DNA of 64,000 nucleotides, from assembly GCA_000727475.1 (NCBI GenBank), contig KL647292.1, positions 1,067,424 to 1,131,423 on the forward strand, given 5' to 3'. Source of the DNA: Sarcocystis neurona (taxonomy: Eukaryota > Apicomplexa > Conoidasida > Eucoccidiorida > Sarcocystidae). Below, in pieces: positions 12,101 through 21,531 of the stretch (positions are counted from its first letter, which is position 1; every line of letters starts with the position of its first letter). The notes under the pieces are model-generated. The model was not told the origin of the DNA. It searched no databases and was given only the letters and a program-made list of their open reading frames with translations. A program made the position numbers and the translations under genes.

Positions 12101-15100
12101 GAGGTGTGTGTCTCTGTGTGTTGCTGTGCGCTGCACTGGTGGTGTTGTTCTGCTGCAGTGTGGTTGCAGGCCGTGGGAAGCCCTCGCTTGCCTGGTAATG
12201 ACAACTGCCGGCAGACAGCTGTTGAGGACGTCTGTCACAGATGCGCGCTGCGAGCGTTTGGTGCTGTTCGTGATGACACGTGGCCTCGTGTGGGACGAGG
12301 CAATTATAGGCTTCTTCGAGGCGCTCCAACCTGAGAATTGGACGCGGCTCGGAGCACTCCTTCGCCCTGTCTGTGCTCCCGCCATGCAGTGTGTTCGTCG
12401 CCTTGTCCTTTCTCCCTATATCGAGAGCAGTATTTCTCGCTTGACAGACTTCTTGGGTGTGTGCACCTCTCCTGGGCTGTTGTCGCTGCGCTGCGGTTTA
12501 CGTATGGCCCCTGCTCTGTCTCTCTCTCTGTATTGCTAGAGAGTGTTTGATGGGGTGGCGTTTGCCTTTGCCTCTCTCTTCCGCGACTCTTGCGTTTCTG
12601 CTCGAAAGGTGCAGCTTTTCCTTCCAGTCCCTGTGCACTGCGTATCTTGCACGTTACTGTGTTGCGGGTTGCCCGCACGCCTGTGTCCTCTCCTGACAGA
12701 CTCTCTAGCGGCAGAGGAGGAGGATAAGGCAAGGAGGCAAACAAGTGGGATACTTGTGCGCGACAGTGTTGGTAGTTCTTGTGCGTGTTGCTCTGTCATG
12801 TGTGCGTACTGACAAGGTCTGCATGTGGACCGTTTTGTCGAGTTTATGGTTCTTCCCAAGAGCAGCAATTGCAGACGCCTCGACTCACAGGCGCGTGTAA
12901 CACGCGTGTGTATACGGTGAAGAGAGAGGAGCAGAGAGACAGAGAGGGATACGCGGGCAGATGAATAGACAGTGTACATATCTATACGGATATATCTGAG
13001 AGTGAAAGGGACAGCGGGACTGGTGAATGACTAGGTGAATAGACAGGTAGATTGTAGGTTGTATTCGATTGTGGAATTTTGCATGAAAGGTGTCTTTACC
13101 TCGTCAAGTATATTACCAAGCAGTTCCACCTGTACAACAGCTTGGACATATCCAGATGCATGCAAGTGTCTCGAGATACACCTGAATTATTTGGGGAGGC
13201 CGCACACGCATCAGACTGGTGGTGGTCATCTCGTTTCTTCTCCGCGCGAGATGTAGTGCCTGCACGCTGCTGTCTGGTGCCTGGTGCTGTGCAGGGAGTG
13301 TTTATGTGCGCCTTTGTCTTCGGCCTCTTCACCTTTGTCATGCTCATCGACCAGCTCAGCTGCATCAGCGCAAACACAACAGGTAGGCGGGGACTCTGCC
13401 AGATATGCCTTCAGGCTTTCACGCGCAGCAGTGTCTTCTCGCTGCGGCGGGCAGTTGATATGCACGCCACCTGCGGGCGGGAACGGGGAGAGCCTTTTCG
13501 TTGAACAGAAGCATCTGTGTCAGGGCTCAGTAGAGGCGTGTGCGTGCGTTTGTGCACACCAATGCTGCGTAAGTGGAGGGCGAGCGGAGACCAAGACACC
13601 GCACATGGAGAGTCGCAGCTGAGGGTTCTAACCAGACCGTGTGGTAGGTGATCTTCACAAATCTACCGCTTTCTAGGCGGATGCTGCCGTTGAAATCTCC
13701 ACGACAGATTTCGCCGTTACGCTGTACCGGCCATTCGTTGCCTGTGCGAGCAGGGTGATCCAGCACGTGTTGAGCGGAGTGTCGTGTCACGCGCGTCTGG
13801 CAGCGCGTTCGCGCGTATCCGAACACAGAGGTTTCATCCCCGTTGATGTATGTGGGTGAAACAATATCTCGATGCGTTCCGATGCAGGCGTAAAAGTGCA
13901 TACATAGATATATATATATATATATACACCTATATATGGTGCTTCGACGAGGTGAACCTGTGTTGGTGCGTCGGCGAACATCAGGTTGTCGCATTCAACA
14001 CTTTGAAACAGTGCGTCTCTTGGTATACGACCTAATAAATTTGTAGATGTCGAAATGTATCACCTTCCTATTCCCGCCCATGTCTGTGGAAGGGTTTTGC
14101 AGTGCGTACGTATTGTCTCGCTCAGTAGCGTCCCCACGCGCGTCCGTCGGTCTCGGCTGTCAGCAGCACCACAGCGCAGAAAGCGCATGGCAGCCATACC
14201 CTTCGTTGTTGGCGTCTGTTGCCTCGCCAGGGCAGTGACGCGCTTGAAGTGAGCAAGCCGCATGACGAGGTGTTTCTCGCTTTTAGGTGGTCTCCACGCG
14301 TAGAGCTTACGAAGGTGGTAGTGGCGACAGCACCGTTGCAACCAGATGCGCAGCGAAAACAAGCACGTTGCCCGGATAGCGGATGCACCTCGTGTGCATG
14401 CATTTCCGCTGTGTGGTGTCTTCTGCTTGCTCTCCCGGCTTGGACATTCAAGGAATTGAAGTGCTTAAGCGCTCGCCTCGCTATGAACCGAAAGGTTTAG
14501 AAGTCGCGCTCACTGAAGTTTGTGGGGGACCTTTCAGTTGGAGGTGGTGAGTTTCTTGTTCCGCCCTTTCTGCTTCTCCCGTTCCTCCTTCCCCTTTGGT
14601 AGAGCCGCTCTCTCAGACCGGTGGTCATTCGTTTGCCGCGCCGTGCTGCCTGCGTCCCCCCTAGTTTGTGCAGCGGCGACGCTCTGGGTTGAACAGCTGC
14701 GTGCAAGATACCTGTATCCCAAACTACCTTGTGCGTCGATTCACCGTTGACGAAGGACAAGGCGCAGCCGCCTGACATCTGCAGCCTCAGACACGTACAT
14801 GTAATCACTGCAGACCTTGCACACCTCTTGTTTTTTGTCGCCTGCCCGTGTCGGCCTCCGTGCCGCATTGTCTCTCGTACTCGTCCTGCACGGTGGCTAC
14901 AGCGCTGCTACTAGCCAGTCTTATCCTGCTGCAGTTTCCACAGCTCCAGCAGAAGGTATATATGCCGCGGGGAGCTGCTGAGAAACAATTTCTGTATCGT
15001 CACACTTACGACTTTGGTTGAAACATCAGGATGTGTGTAAAATATGTGCCACTGCTGCTGCAAGCTGTCGCGCTTACGATTGCCTCTGCATATTTCCCGA

Positions 15101-16019
15101 CTTGCTTTTGCGCGTGGCCATTAGTCTTAGGTGGTTCGCGGCCTTCGACTTGTCGTTTTTCCTTATCTGTCCGCTCCCCGCCAAACCAGCGGGGGGGCAG
15201 CGTCTGCTGTTTTCTTGCACTTGTATATAGTCACTAGCTCCGCGCCGCTCTCTCTGATGTTGTAGCAGCCCACGCATACCCGCATGCCGCTGGCAACGCG
15301 TGTATCATCACCGAACGTTAGAGCAGGTAACAGAAGCGCAGATTCTGTGGAGCAGGGTTAATGCTTGCGTAAGAGGTGTGGGGCGTGGGCAGTGGTAGGC
15401 CAAAGAGGCGCACCGCCGCAGCCGGGTCCCGGTTTCGAAAATTGGCCGACGTTTTTTGTACGAGCAGCAGGTTGCCACAGGGATGCACGTGGCCTCACAC
15501 GCATGCATGCGACTTTTAACCCGTGGCATTTGATTTGTATTCTTGCAGAAATGGTGCAGCTCCTGTCAAATGCGGTACTGCAGTCGGACCAGAGATGGCT
15601 GTTGAACATTCCTTTGCTTGCTGGCCGTGGGCGTCGCTATTGTTGCTTTCGTTTGTGCGAGTTGTCTACACGTATGATGGAGTTAGCATGAGCAGATATA
15701 AATCTGTGTATGGATGTGCCTGTGTACGTAGTCATGCGTGCGCAAAGACTCCAGCTCAATGTCCACTTTTCGTTGAGTATCCACGTAACGTACAAGTGCG
15801 TCTCCTTTGGTAAGCACGCGTGCCGCGAGTCGATCTGCTCTGCTGTGTTGGGACAGGTTTTTTCCGGTTAACGGCGCGTCGCATCGGTACGGCAGTTACG
15901 CACGCCTAGAGACAGAGCTAACTGCTCCTGCTTCCAGTGGGCCTGGCGCAGATGCTTTGAACGATGACCGCCCTGCAGAAGGGTGGTCTTCGGCGAGCTT
16001 TTCTGTTTCTCGGGGTTGA
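2985..16019 (+). CDS. DHHC-type palmitoyltransferase (protein S-acyltransferase), eight-exon model
   Basis: Integral membrane enzyme that transfers palmitate from acyl-CoA, via an autoacylated Cys in the DHHC motif, to Cys of target proteins. Model exons: 2985-3158, 3383-3477, 4017-5638, 6886-7044, 9123-10855, 13295-13382, 14453-14546, 15857-16019. All phases agree and the sum is 1,375 codons plus TGA. Seen in order: a short cytosolic N-terminus; TM1 (about 63-88) and TM2 (about 94-115); the family DPG motif (about 122); a low-complexity insertion of about 500 residues; the Cys-rich domain (about 656-690) with CMRC, HHCSVC and DHHC followed by PWINNC; TM3; a second insertion of about 540 residues; TM4 ([13 protein letters not shown]); the TTxE-like TTGIE; and a conserved [12 protein letters not shown] tail. 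Family identity is certain. Exons 1-3 are the least secure, and small extra exons cannot be excluded. The nearest plus-strand exon candidate ends 2.3 kb upstream, and the next gene converges from the right. Confidence 0.85.
3383..3477 (+). CDS. DHHC palmitoyltransferase, exon 2 (TM1)
   Basis: A pyrimidine-rich tract and CAG at 3380-3382 precede a frame encoding [18 protein letters not shown] and on to a hydrophobic stretch ending HLCVLC, a good first transmembrane segment. The donor at 3478 leaves two bases (TG) that join the G of exon 3 into a Trp codon. Confidence 0.6.
3748..3772. repeat. Perfect 11-bp inverted repeat in intron 2
   Basis: The arm TACCTGTCCAG (3748-3758) is matched exactly by its reverse complement at 3762-3772 across a 3-nt loop. 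It lies in the 539-nt intron between exons 2 and 3. Function unknown. Confidence 0.85.
4017..5638 (+). CDS. DHHC palmitoyltransferase, exon 3 (TM2, DPG motif, low-complexity insertion)
   Basis: Acceptor CTGCTGCAG at 4016. The exon opens with a second hydrophobic segment ([17 protein letters not shown]), then [10 protein letters not shown], the DPG signature that follows TM2 in this family. After that the frame stays open for about 500 codons of Ser/Ala/Arg/Glu-rich sequence with a D/E-rich patch ([14 protein letters not shown]). It ends with a hydrophobic stretch ([20 protein letters not shown]) that could be an extra membrane-associated segment. Donor TTTTTTG|GTAAGA at 5639, phase 1, fits exon 4. 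The continuous open frame argues for coding, although a cryptic intron inside the insertion is possible. Long minus-strand ORFs opposite it are shadows of the repeats. Confidence 0.7.
5639..6885 (+). other. Intron 3 of the DHHC gene
   Basis: Starts GTAAGA and ends TTTCTGCTGCAG. Contains TG/CA- and TA-rich DNA (about 5770-6260) and CTG-rich DNA from 6530. Plus-strand ORFs in the last 350 bases are hydrophobic and Cys-rich, but a phase-1 join of exons 3 and 4 needs none of them. Confidence 0.6.
6886..7044 (+). CDS. DHHC palmitoyltransferase, exon 4 (Cys-rich zinc-finger domain)
   Basis: Encodes most of the DHHC Cys-rich domain: [18 protein letters not shown], then [13 protein letters not shown]. 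The spacing C-x2-C, HHC, C-x2-C, DHHC matches zinc-binding and catalytic positions in the family. The donor ATT|GTAAGA at 7045 splits the codon of the catalytic Cys after its first base. The 5' border at 6886 is chosen because CTGCTGCAG gives the phase required by exon 3. Confidence 0.95.
7337..7357. repeat. (TA)n microsatellite in intron 4
   Basis: Alternating TA tract of about 21 bases. Another TA-rich block follows at 7435-7475. Confidence 0.9.
8329..8349. repeat. (TA)n microsatellite in intron 4
   Basis: Alternating AT tract of about 21 bases inside a TATG/TACA-rich stretch (8200-8400). Confidence 0.9.
9123..10855 (+). CDS. DHHC palmitoyltransferase, exon 5 (TM3 and giant lumenal loop)
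   Basis: The acceptor GGGGCTGCAG completes the catalytic Cys codon (T|GT). The exon continues [15 protein letters not shown], the canonical sequence after DHHC, then TM3 ([20 protein letters not shown]). The frame stays open for a further 540 or so residues rich in Ala, Ser, Glu, Gly and Arg. It ends EESAFI at the donor ATA|GTAAGC (10856), phase 0. In family topology this region is the TM3-TM4 loop on the lumenal or extracellular side, normally only tens of residues. The 382-codon minus-strand ORF opposite it has no family features and is treated as a shadow. Confidence 0.88.
10856..13294 (+). other. Intron 5 of the DHHC gene (2,439 nt)
   Basis: From GTAAGC to TGGTGCTGTGCAG. Contains TA-rich patches (around 11080, 12980) and short ORFs only. 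A possible extra exon near 11227 (after CGGACAG) was considered, but it has no conserved content and the flanking phases join without it. Confidence 0.65.
13295..13382 (+). CDS. DHHC palmitoyltransferase, exon 6 (TM4)
   Basis: Encodes [20 protein letters not shown], closely resembling TM4 of DHHC enzymes, then LSCISANTT. The donor ACAG|GTAGGC at 13383 is phase 1 and joins exon 7 to give TTGIE, the counterpart of the family TTxE motif. Confidence 0.9.
13383..14452 (+). other. Intron 6 of the DHHC gene (1,070 nt)
   Basis: Bounded by GTAGGC and TTGGACATTCAAG. Includes a (TA)n tract at 13908-13926. No supported coding sequence. The acceptor is AAG rather than CAG, but the reading across it is unambiguous. 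Confidence 0.75.
13908..13926. repeat. (TA)n microsatellite in intron 6
   Basis: Alternating AT tract of 19 bases inside an intron. Confidence 0.85.
14453..14546 (+). CDS. DHHC palmitoyltransferase, exon 7
   Basis: Starts at GA|ATT|GAA to complete TTGIE, then [20 protein letters not shown] and CGGPFSWR. This is the cytosolic segment after TM4 that leads to the conserved 'EV-G---S--W--P' ending seen in apicomplexan and other DHHC enzymes. The donor GTG|GTGAGT at 14547 leaves TG, completed to Trp by the G of exon 8. Confidence 0.9.
14547..15856 (+). other. Intron 7 of the DHHC gene (1,310 nt)
   Basis: From GTGAGT to TTGGGACAG. Short ORFs only, with no recognisable content. Confidence 0.75.
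15857..16019 (+). CDS. DHHC palmitoyltransferase, exon 8 (C-terminus and stop)
   Basis: Acceptor TTGGGACAG; the first base completes a Trp codon, followed by [18 protein letters not shown]. The W-FFPV join matches the conserved C-terminal motif of the family. The frame then runs through a short Ala/Ser/Pro-rich tail to a TGA at 16017-16019. Confidence 0.88.
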
Positions 16020-18238
16020 CCTACATCGACCCAAATGTTCAACGTGAGTGCCAGTGGACATGCGGCAGCAGCTACGGCATCACGCAGCGTACCATGTGTG
16101 GCTGCAAGGGTGGCACGTAGGCCACAGGATGCTGCTGCTTTCACCAGTACTGCGGATGCTCCTCCGAGTGCAGACAGGTCACTCTCTAGTGTTGCGGTAA
16201 CTGTAAGTGACGCTTTCCAAGTTACGGCGACCGCCACCAGAGCAAGTGGCGCGTGAGATGCCGCTGCTCGGGACTTCTCCAGTAGTGTTGCAGGCAGCGT
16301 CTCCATTGCTGCCTGTACTGCGGCGGCGGAGAGTATTTCGCTCAGGACTACAGTCGCACACAAAGCAGACAATCCTCCTCTTTGTCGGTCTTCCGGGGAG
16401 CTCCGCAGGACTGACGGAACTAGCACTCTCGCCCTTACAAAGTCAATCTCGTGCGGGGCCCACCTTGCTGCTGCTGTTGCTGTTGGGTCTTCCTCGTATT
16501 GTCCGCTTGCTACCGTTGACGAATGTTCGGACGAGAAATTCATCTGTTTGTCTCACTAATATTGTATGTCGTGTGTACATATCCGTCTCACTATCTGTAT
16601 GTGTAACACTCAGACACATGCTGTGCAGGGACCGTAACACTGTTCTGTCACACACGCGGCCTGTTGCTCTGTTGGAGTAGCAGCCCGTGGGAGTGGGGGG
16701 ACTCTGAGAGGCACTCAAGTACTTCCGCTGAAAGGGCAGGTGATGGTGCTTCTTTTGCGTTTAGCCCGGGAGGTGCTGCGTGTACTTAAATGCTGTTCGC
16801 CACGGGGCTGCTAGATCTTAGGCACGACTCGCCAGATTTCTCACCGGCACAACGCACTGAAGTCGGTGCTGTTCGACAGATTTTGTTACACTCCAATCGC
16901 ATGGACAGGAGCAGCGATTGCAGCGGTAGCACCAATTACAGCGGCGCGTGAACCCGTTATAAAAGTTTCGGGGGTGGAGTTGGAGGAAAGTGCTCTGGTG
17001 CGACTTGTCCTCACCAAAGCCCTGCAACACATGTGCATTTGACCAGAGGCCACTGGGGGGCTCCTACAGACCCTGTGTGAAGAGATTCACGGGCTGAGGA
17101 CTTTGTGCAAGGTGCGCATGCGTTGCTGTGAAAAGGCGTGCTCACTACGCGGACGGCTACGCTGGTAGCAGTATATAACGATGGTAAAGAAGTCCGCCGT
17201 ATTTTCTTCGATTCTGTGTATCCAGCTCCGCATCCCTGTTGGGGTTCAGTCCGTCATGTGGAGTTCTGGTATGCGGAACGGTGCGGCCGGGCACTGATGT
17301 CCAAGGCTTTCAACGGCATCTGGGTTACGGTGTACACGTTGCGATGGTGGCTACAAGCGAGGACTGTACAGACACTTGTAAATCTCTAAAGGGCGACGGC
17401 TCACAACAGATATTTTCTTTTCCTCTGTCCATATTTATATGTCTGCCTGTACGGATAGCACTGGCGTTCCTTATTTGCGTTTGGCGCACGCGGCGCCCAC
17501 AGCGTCCTGGCGACACGCTGCGCGTCCCAGAAGTGGTGTGCATTTGTTCCGATGTCGAAGCGGTGGGACAAAATATTGGTATTTTTTTCGATACATATAT
17601 TTACTTGGTATGGGAGGGTCTCACATGTGTCGTTCATGTTTGAAGCCTCGCTGTGGAGTACAGATGTAGGAAACTGGTACGATTTGTTGAAGTTGGAATG
17701 TTTGGTGGCGCGTGGCTAGGCTTGTGGATGTGTTGTGCTTAAGGATACACACCCATGTGCGGGGGTGTGTACGTGAATATATGTGTATATATATATAAAC
17801 CTGTCTGCGTAAGCGCTGAGTGTGTGGGGGTCACGAAAGCTAGACACGGGGATACTCGTGTGCGTATACACATGAAATCCCCCGTGTGTGTAGTGTGTGA
17901 GCGATTCTTCTGTCCTATTCTGTCGCGGAGCAGAACTCAGAAGGACGCCCGGGGCAAAACAAGGTCTCGTGCCGCGAAACGGCTTTGGCTGACTATCAAG
18001 AGCAACGAATACGGTGGACTTGTCTCCTTTTCACTATTACTAAGGACGAATGCTTTTGTGCGTGTGCAGGGCTAAACCAAATGTACTCGAAAAAAGCCTG
18101 CTTTGTTCTTTCATGAATATTTCGAACAGGTGGTCTGCGCGCCACCGCACGGAAATATGCGTTCATTGTTCTTCTCTAATGTCTTGATTGTTTCCCAAAG
18201 AGGATTTCCTTTCACGTGCAGAGACATGCTACGCACGC

Positions 18239-18255
18239 ACACACACACACACACA
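18239..18255. repeat. (CA)n microsatellite
   Basis: CA dinucleotide run of about 17 bases, preceded by imperfect GCAC units. Confidence 0.85.
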
Positions 18256-20313
18256 TGTCTATGTATCGACGGAGAGGGCTTGCAGAGATAGGTGGCTGTT
18301 ATTTATTCATTTATGTAACTACCTGTTCGTACATCCTGCCGTACAAGTATTGCGTGTTGAGTCTGGCGTGGAAAGCAGACAGGCACGCGTCTCAGTCTCA
18401 TAGGCGGTGGACACAGACGGACGCACTTCGACGCAGATGGGCTCACTGCTTCCTGGGTACTTGCTCGTTCCTGCCTAAGCTGAAAAAAAGGTGTCCTGTA
18501 CTGCAGTGTAACCCTTTACCCAGAGGCGTAGCTAAGATTCACGTAGATTTCACATCTGTCAATTTTCCTATGTCGTGGTGACAGACAGCACCTAGCCGTT
18601 GCGTACCTGTGTCGACTTACACACAGTGCAGCTCCTGCGCACGACTAACATGCAGCGTACCACACTCGTAAACCAGTGCATGTGCGGTGCTTGTACAACA
18701 CGAATTGTACAGGTCCAAGGACCCAGATGAAGTACTAAACAATCTACTCCGCGTGCGGACCTCGCAAACCTGCAGGCTACTTGGCGAATCTCAAGCCATA
18801 AAGCACCTTTTTCCAATGCCTTTCTTCTGCCTGTCAAGTGTACAACCACCCGACGGGTGCTCACGCATGTACCACAGGGAAGCGCATAAATTTTACCCGT
18901 ATCTCTGCACACCTGCGTCACCTGCGCAAAGCTGGGAAGTACTTCAACGTCCTCGCTGTCGCTGTAGTGCTCCTCCTTATGGCTCCCTCTATTACACAGT
19001 GATCAAGGTTAAGCTCCTTGCAAGGAAACGCCTGTGGTAAAAGAAGAACTACCGATACAGGTTTTGAGGATACACAGAGTCGTATGAGAAAGGACCTAAG
19101 GGGTGCACACGGATCGACGCAGCTGCGAGAAACCTGTTGAGCTGTCGGGCTATGGTGCCACGTGTTATGCAGTTCAGCGCTGCTGCACGTGAAACGATTC
19201 CCCTCCGCTACAGGAACACAGGGCTCCGACGTACGTTTACCTCAGGATGGGCGCAGATATGCACACGACTCCTTAGTAGTTCAACATATTTTGGTAGTCG
19301 CGGTGCGGTGATGCGGGGTCTGAGGTCGAATATCCTTGATATGTCGTTTACTGCAATTGCAGAAAACACGTGCGAATCCATAGTGGGCGTCATGGCACGG
19401 TTGGCTAGTGCAGCGTTCCTGTCTGTGCTTAGCGTTGCTGAAAAAATGAACCTTTTCTGATGATGGATGCTGTGCAGGCTCAGAAAGCGTGAAACGTATC
19501 GCGTCAACTAGCTGATGAGCTCTGCCGCTGCGAAAAATGTTTAGTGCCTAGTCACGACTTCTGAACGCGGGGAAAAGCCAGTGCTGATCACTGCGTACAC
19601 GAAATCGCTCAATAAGGTGCACGTTTTTACCGTCAAGTGTATCGATCTCTCTTCGATGGACTGCCAATGATCTTAGCTATTGGTTCACTACGTCGAGTGT
19701 AGACCAACTGCCGTGCACTGGACGACGAACAATGCACTCTGTCAGGCGGCCGTCGCGGCCTCTTCCACATCACACGTGGACATGGATACGCGCCTACCTA
19801 CGGACGTGTGTTACAGATCCTGCAGATGAGCAAGCAGCTGAAGTCAGGAACCTGCGACTGCCGCAGCTAAAGTTGCCGCCGCAGTACGGGCTCCTGCTGC
19901 TGTACATGGTGCTAGTCTGAATACACGCGACGGACAAAGCAGCCCGGTGCTCCGCTGTTCTGCGGGAGTCCTACGCTACTTTAGCCTCGCTTCGTCAGAA
20001 ACAAGTTTGTTTACGTCCGCGTGCCGGCTTACGCATAGCTTCCCCCCGGTTGGTGTGCAAAAAGGACTTTTCCTCTATCTGGCCGTCTTGCACATAAACA
20101 GAAATTTAAACACTCACGTGGGACATATTCACCGCGGACTGCGTACACACGCCTCCGCCTGAACGTAGAACTCTTGCGTAGACGGCTTCATCGACGCCTT
20201 GCACCCGTGATACTCCGTACAGTGAATTCTTATCTCCACGGTGCGCGCACTCACACTTGCCACCCCCGTATACCACATAGGTATGCACACGTATATGTCC
20301 ACTGCGCAGGTAA

Positions 20314-20334
20314 ACACACACACACACACACACA
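20314..20334. repeat. (CA)n microsatellite
   Basis: CA dinucleotide run of about 21 bases in the convergent intergenic region. Confidence 0.9.
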
Positions 20335-21531
20335 CCCATGGAGCGCATCTTCACACTCGTGCACGGGAGTATGTGCGGCGCAGTCGGGCAGTCCGTGTCC
20401 AGGTGAGTAGACAGATGTGTACCCATCCATCGTTGTGTGCCTAGACCTGGAACGAGAAAAGTTCCGAACAGCATCTGGCCCACGCCTGTGCCAAAGGCGG
20501 AGAGAGAATATCCAGGAGTGCGTCTGCAGAAGCCTGTTGCTGTTCCCCTCCATCGCAGCGGCACGCGACGCTGTGCTAGCGCGGCTACCAACACTCTCCA
20601 CGTCCTTCACCTCACTACCACATGAAACTCTCGTTGCTTCTGCAGCGCGTGCAGATCATCCCGTTCCATATTTGGCAACGCGTGCCAGCTGGCCAGCCAT
20701 CAACCACACCAGCTTCTTTCCCCCAAGGGATAAGAACAACATGCATGTGAAACGTGGACGTGTATCGGCACAGACTTCCTTAACGCATGTGTTTCTGGAG
20801 TGCCCGAAGTTTCGCTGTGTTTTGACACCCAGAAGTCCACGCGACCGCGCGCAGCCACAGACATATCGCACACGGACGCAGATCAATATATACCTGTTTA
20901 ACGTAGACACACGAGTCTATCATTCGTCTCAAAAGCGGCGACAGTGAGAGGGAGACGAACAAGAATAAACCCCGCAACCCTCCCTCCCGCAGCTCCCAGC
21001 GCGAACCTACACAGGCGCACTCGCGCATATATCTATCATCGGTAGCCCCTGTGCGTGTGCTCTCTGTAGCAGACTTCACGCACACTGTCCCCGTCTTTGT
21101 AACGGTCCGTCCACGCTTTCCGAACAGTGAAGTCGGTGAGGCCAAATTGCCCTCGCCGACAGCTTCGCATCACCTGCTCAGCCCTCCACCGCCGCATTCA
21201 CACGGGATGCACCTGCTTGAGTTAATAAAAGCAGCACCCTTGCTTTTTAACAAGGCGCCGCCCTTGACAAAATTTTATACCTCGTAAGCTTATTCATCCG
21301 GGACAACAGAGAATACACCATCCCGCTGATGCAAGGCTATACACATGCACGAGCAGAGTTACTACAGCATCTACTATATGCCCTGGCATGGCTCAGTGAC
21401 TGCACGTGGCGTAGTACATCTACCACGCATATATGCGTACTACCTCTACACACACGTGTCGACCTGAACCTCCAGAGGATGATCTCGTTGAAAAACATAT
21501 TAATCTTTTTCTTCTACCAATGCGCAGCGCG

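Larger units (their letters stand above)
16020..21531. other. Convergent intergenic region
   Basis: Lies between the 3' ends of the acyltransferase (+) and the giant Gln-rich gene (-). Contains (CA)n at 18239-18255 and 20314-20334, a TA patch near 17785, and no ORF with recognisable family features. The longest candidates are a 215-codon minus frame (15896-16543), which overlaps the antisense of the last acyltransferase exon and is Ala/Ser-rich, and a 176-codon plus frame (20417-20947) without an ATG start. Both are treated as unproven. Confidence 0.55.

Noticed and set aside
15896..16543. 215-codon minus-strand ORF
   Set aside because: Overlaps the antisense of the conserved last acyltransferase exon; Ala-rich without conserved features.
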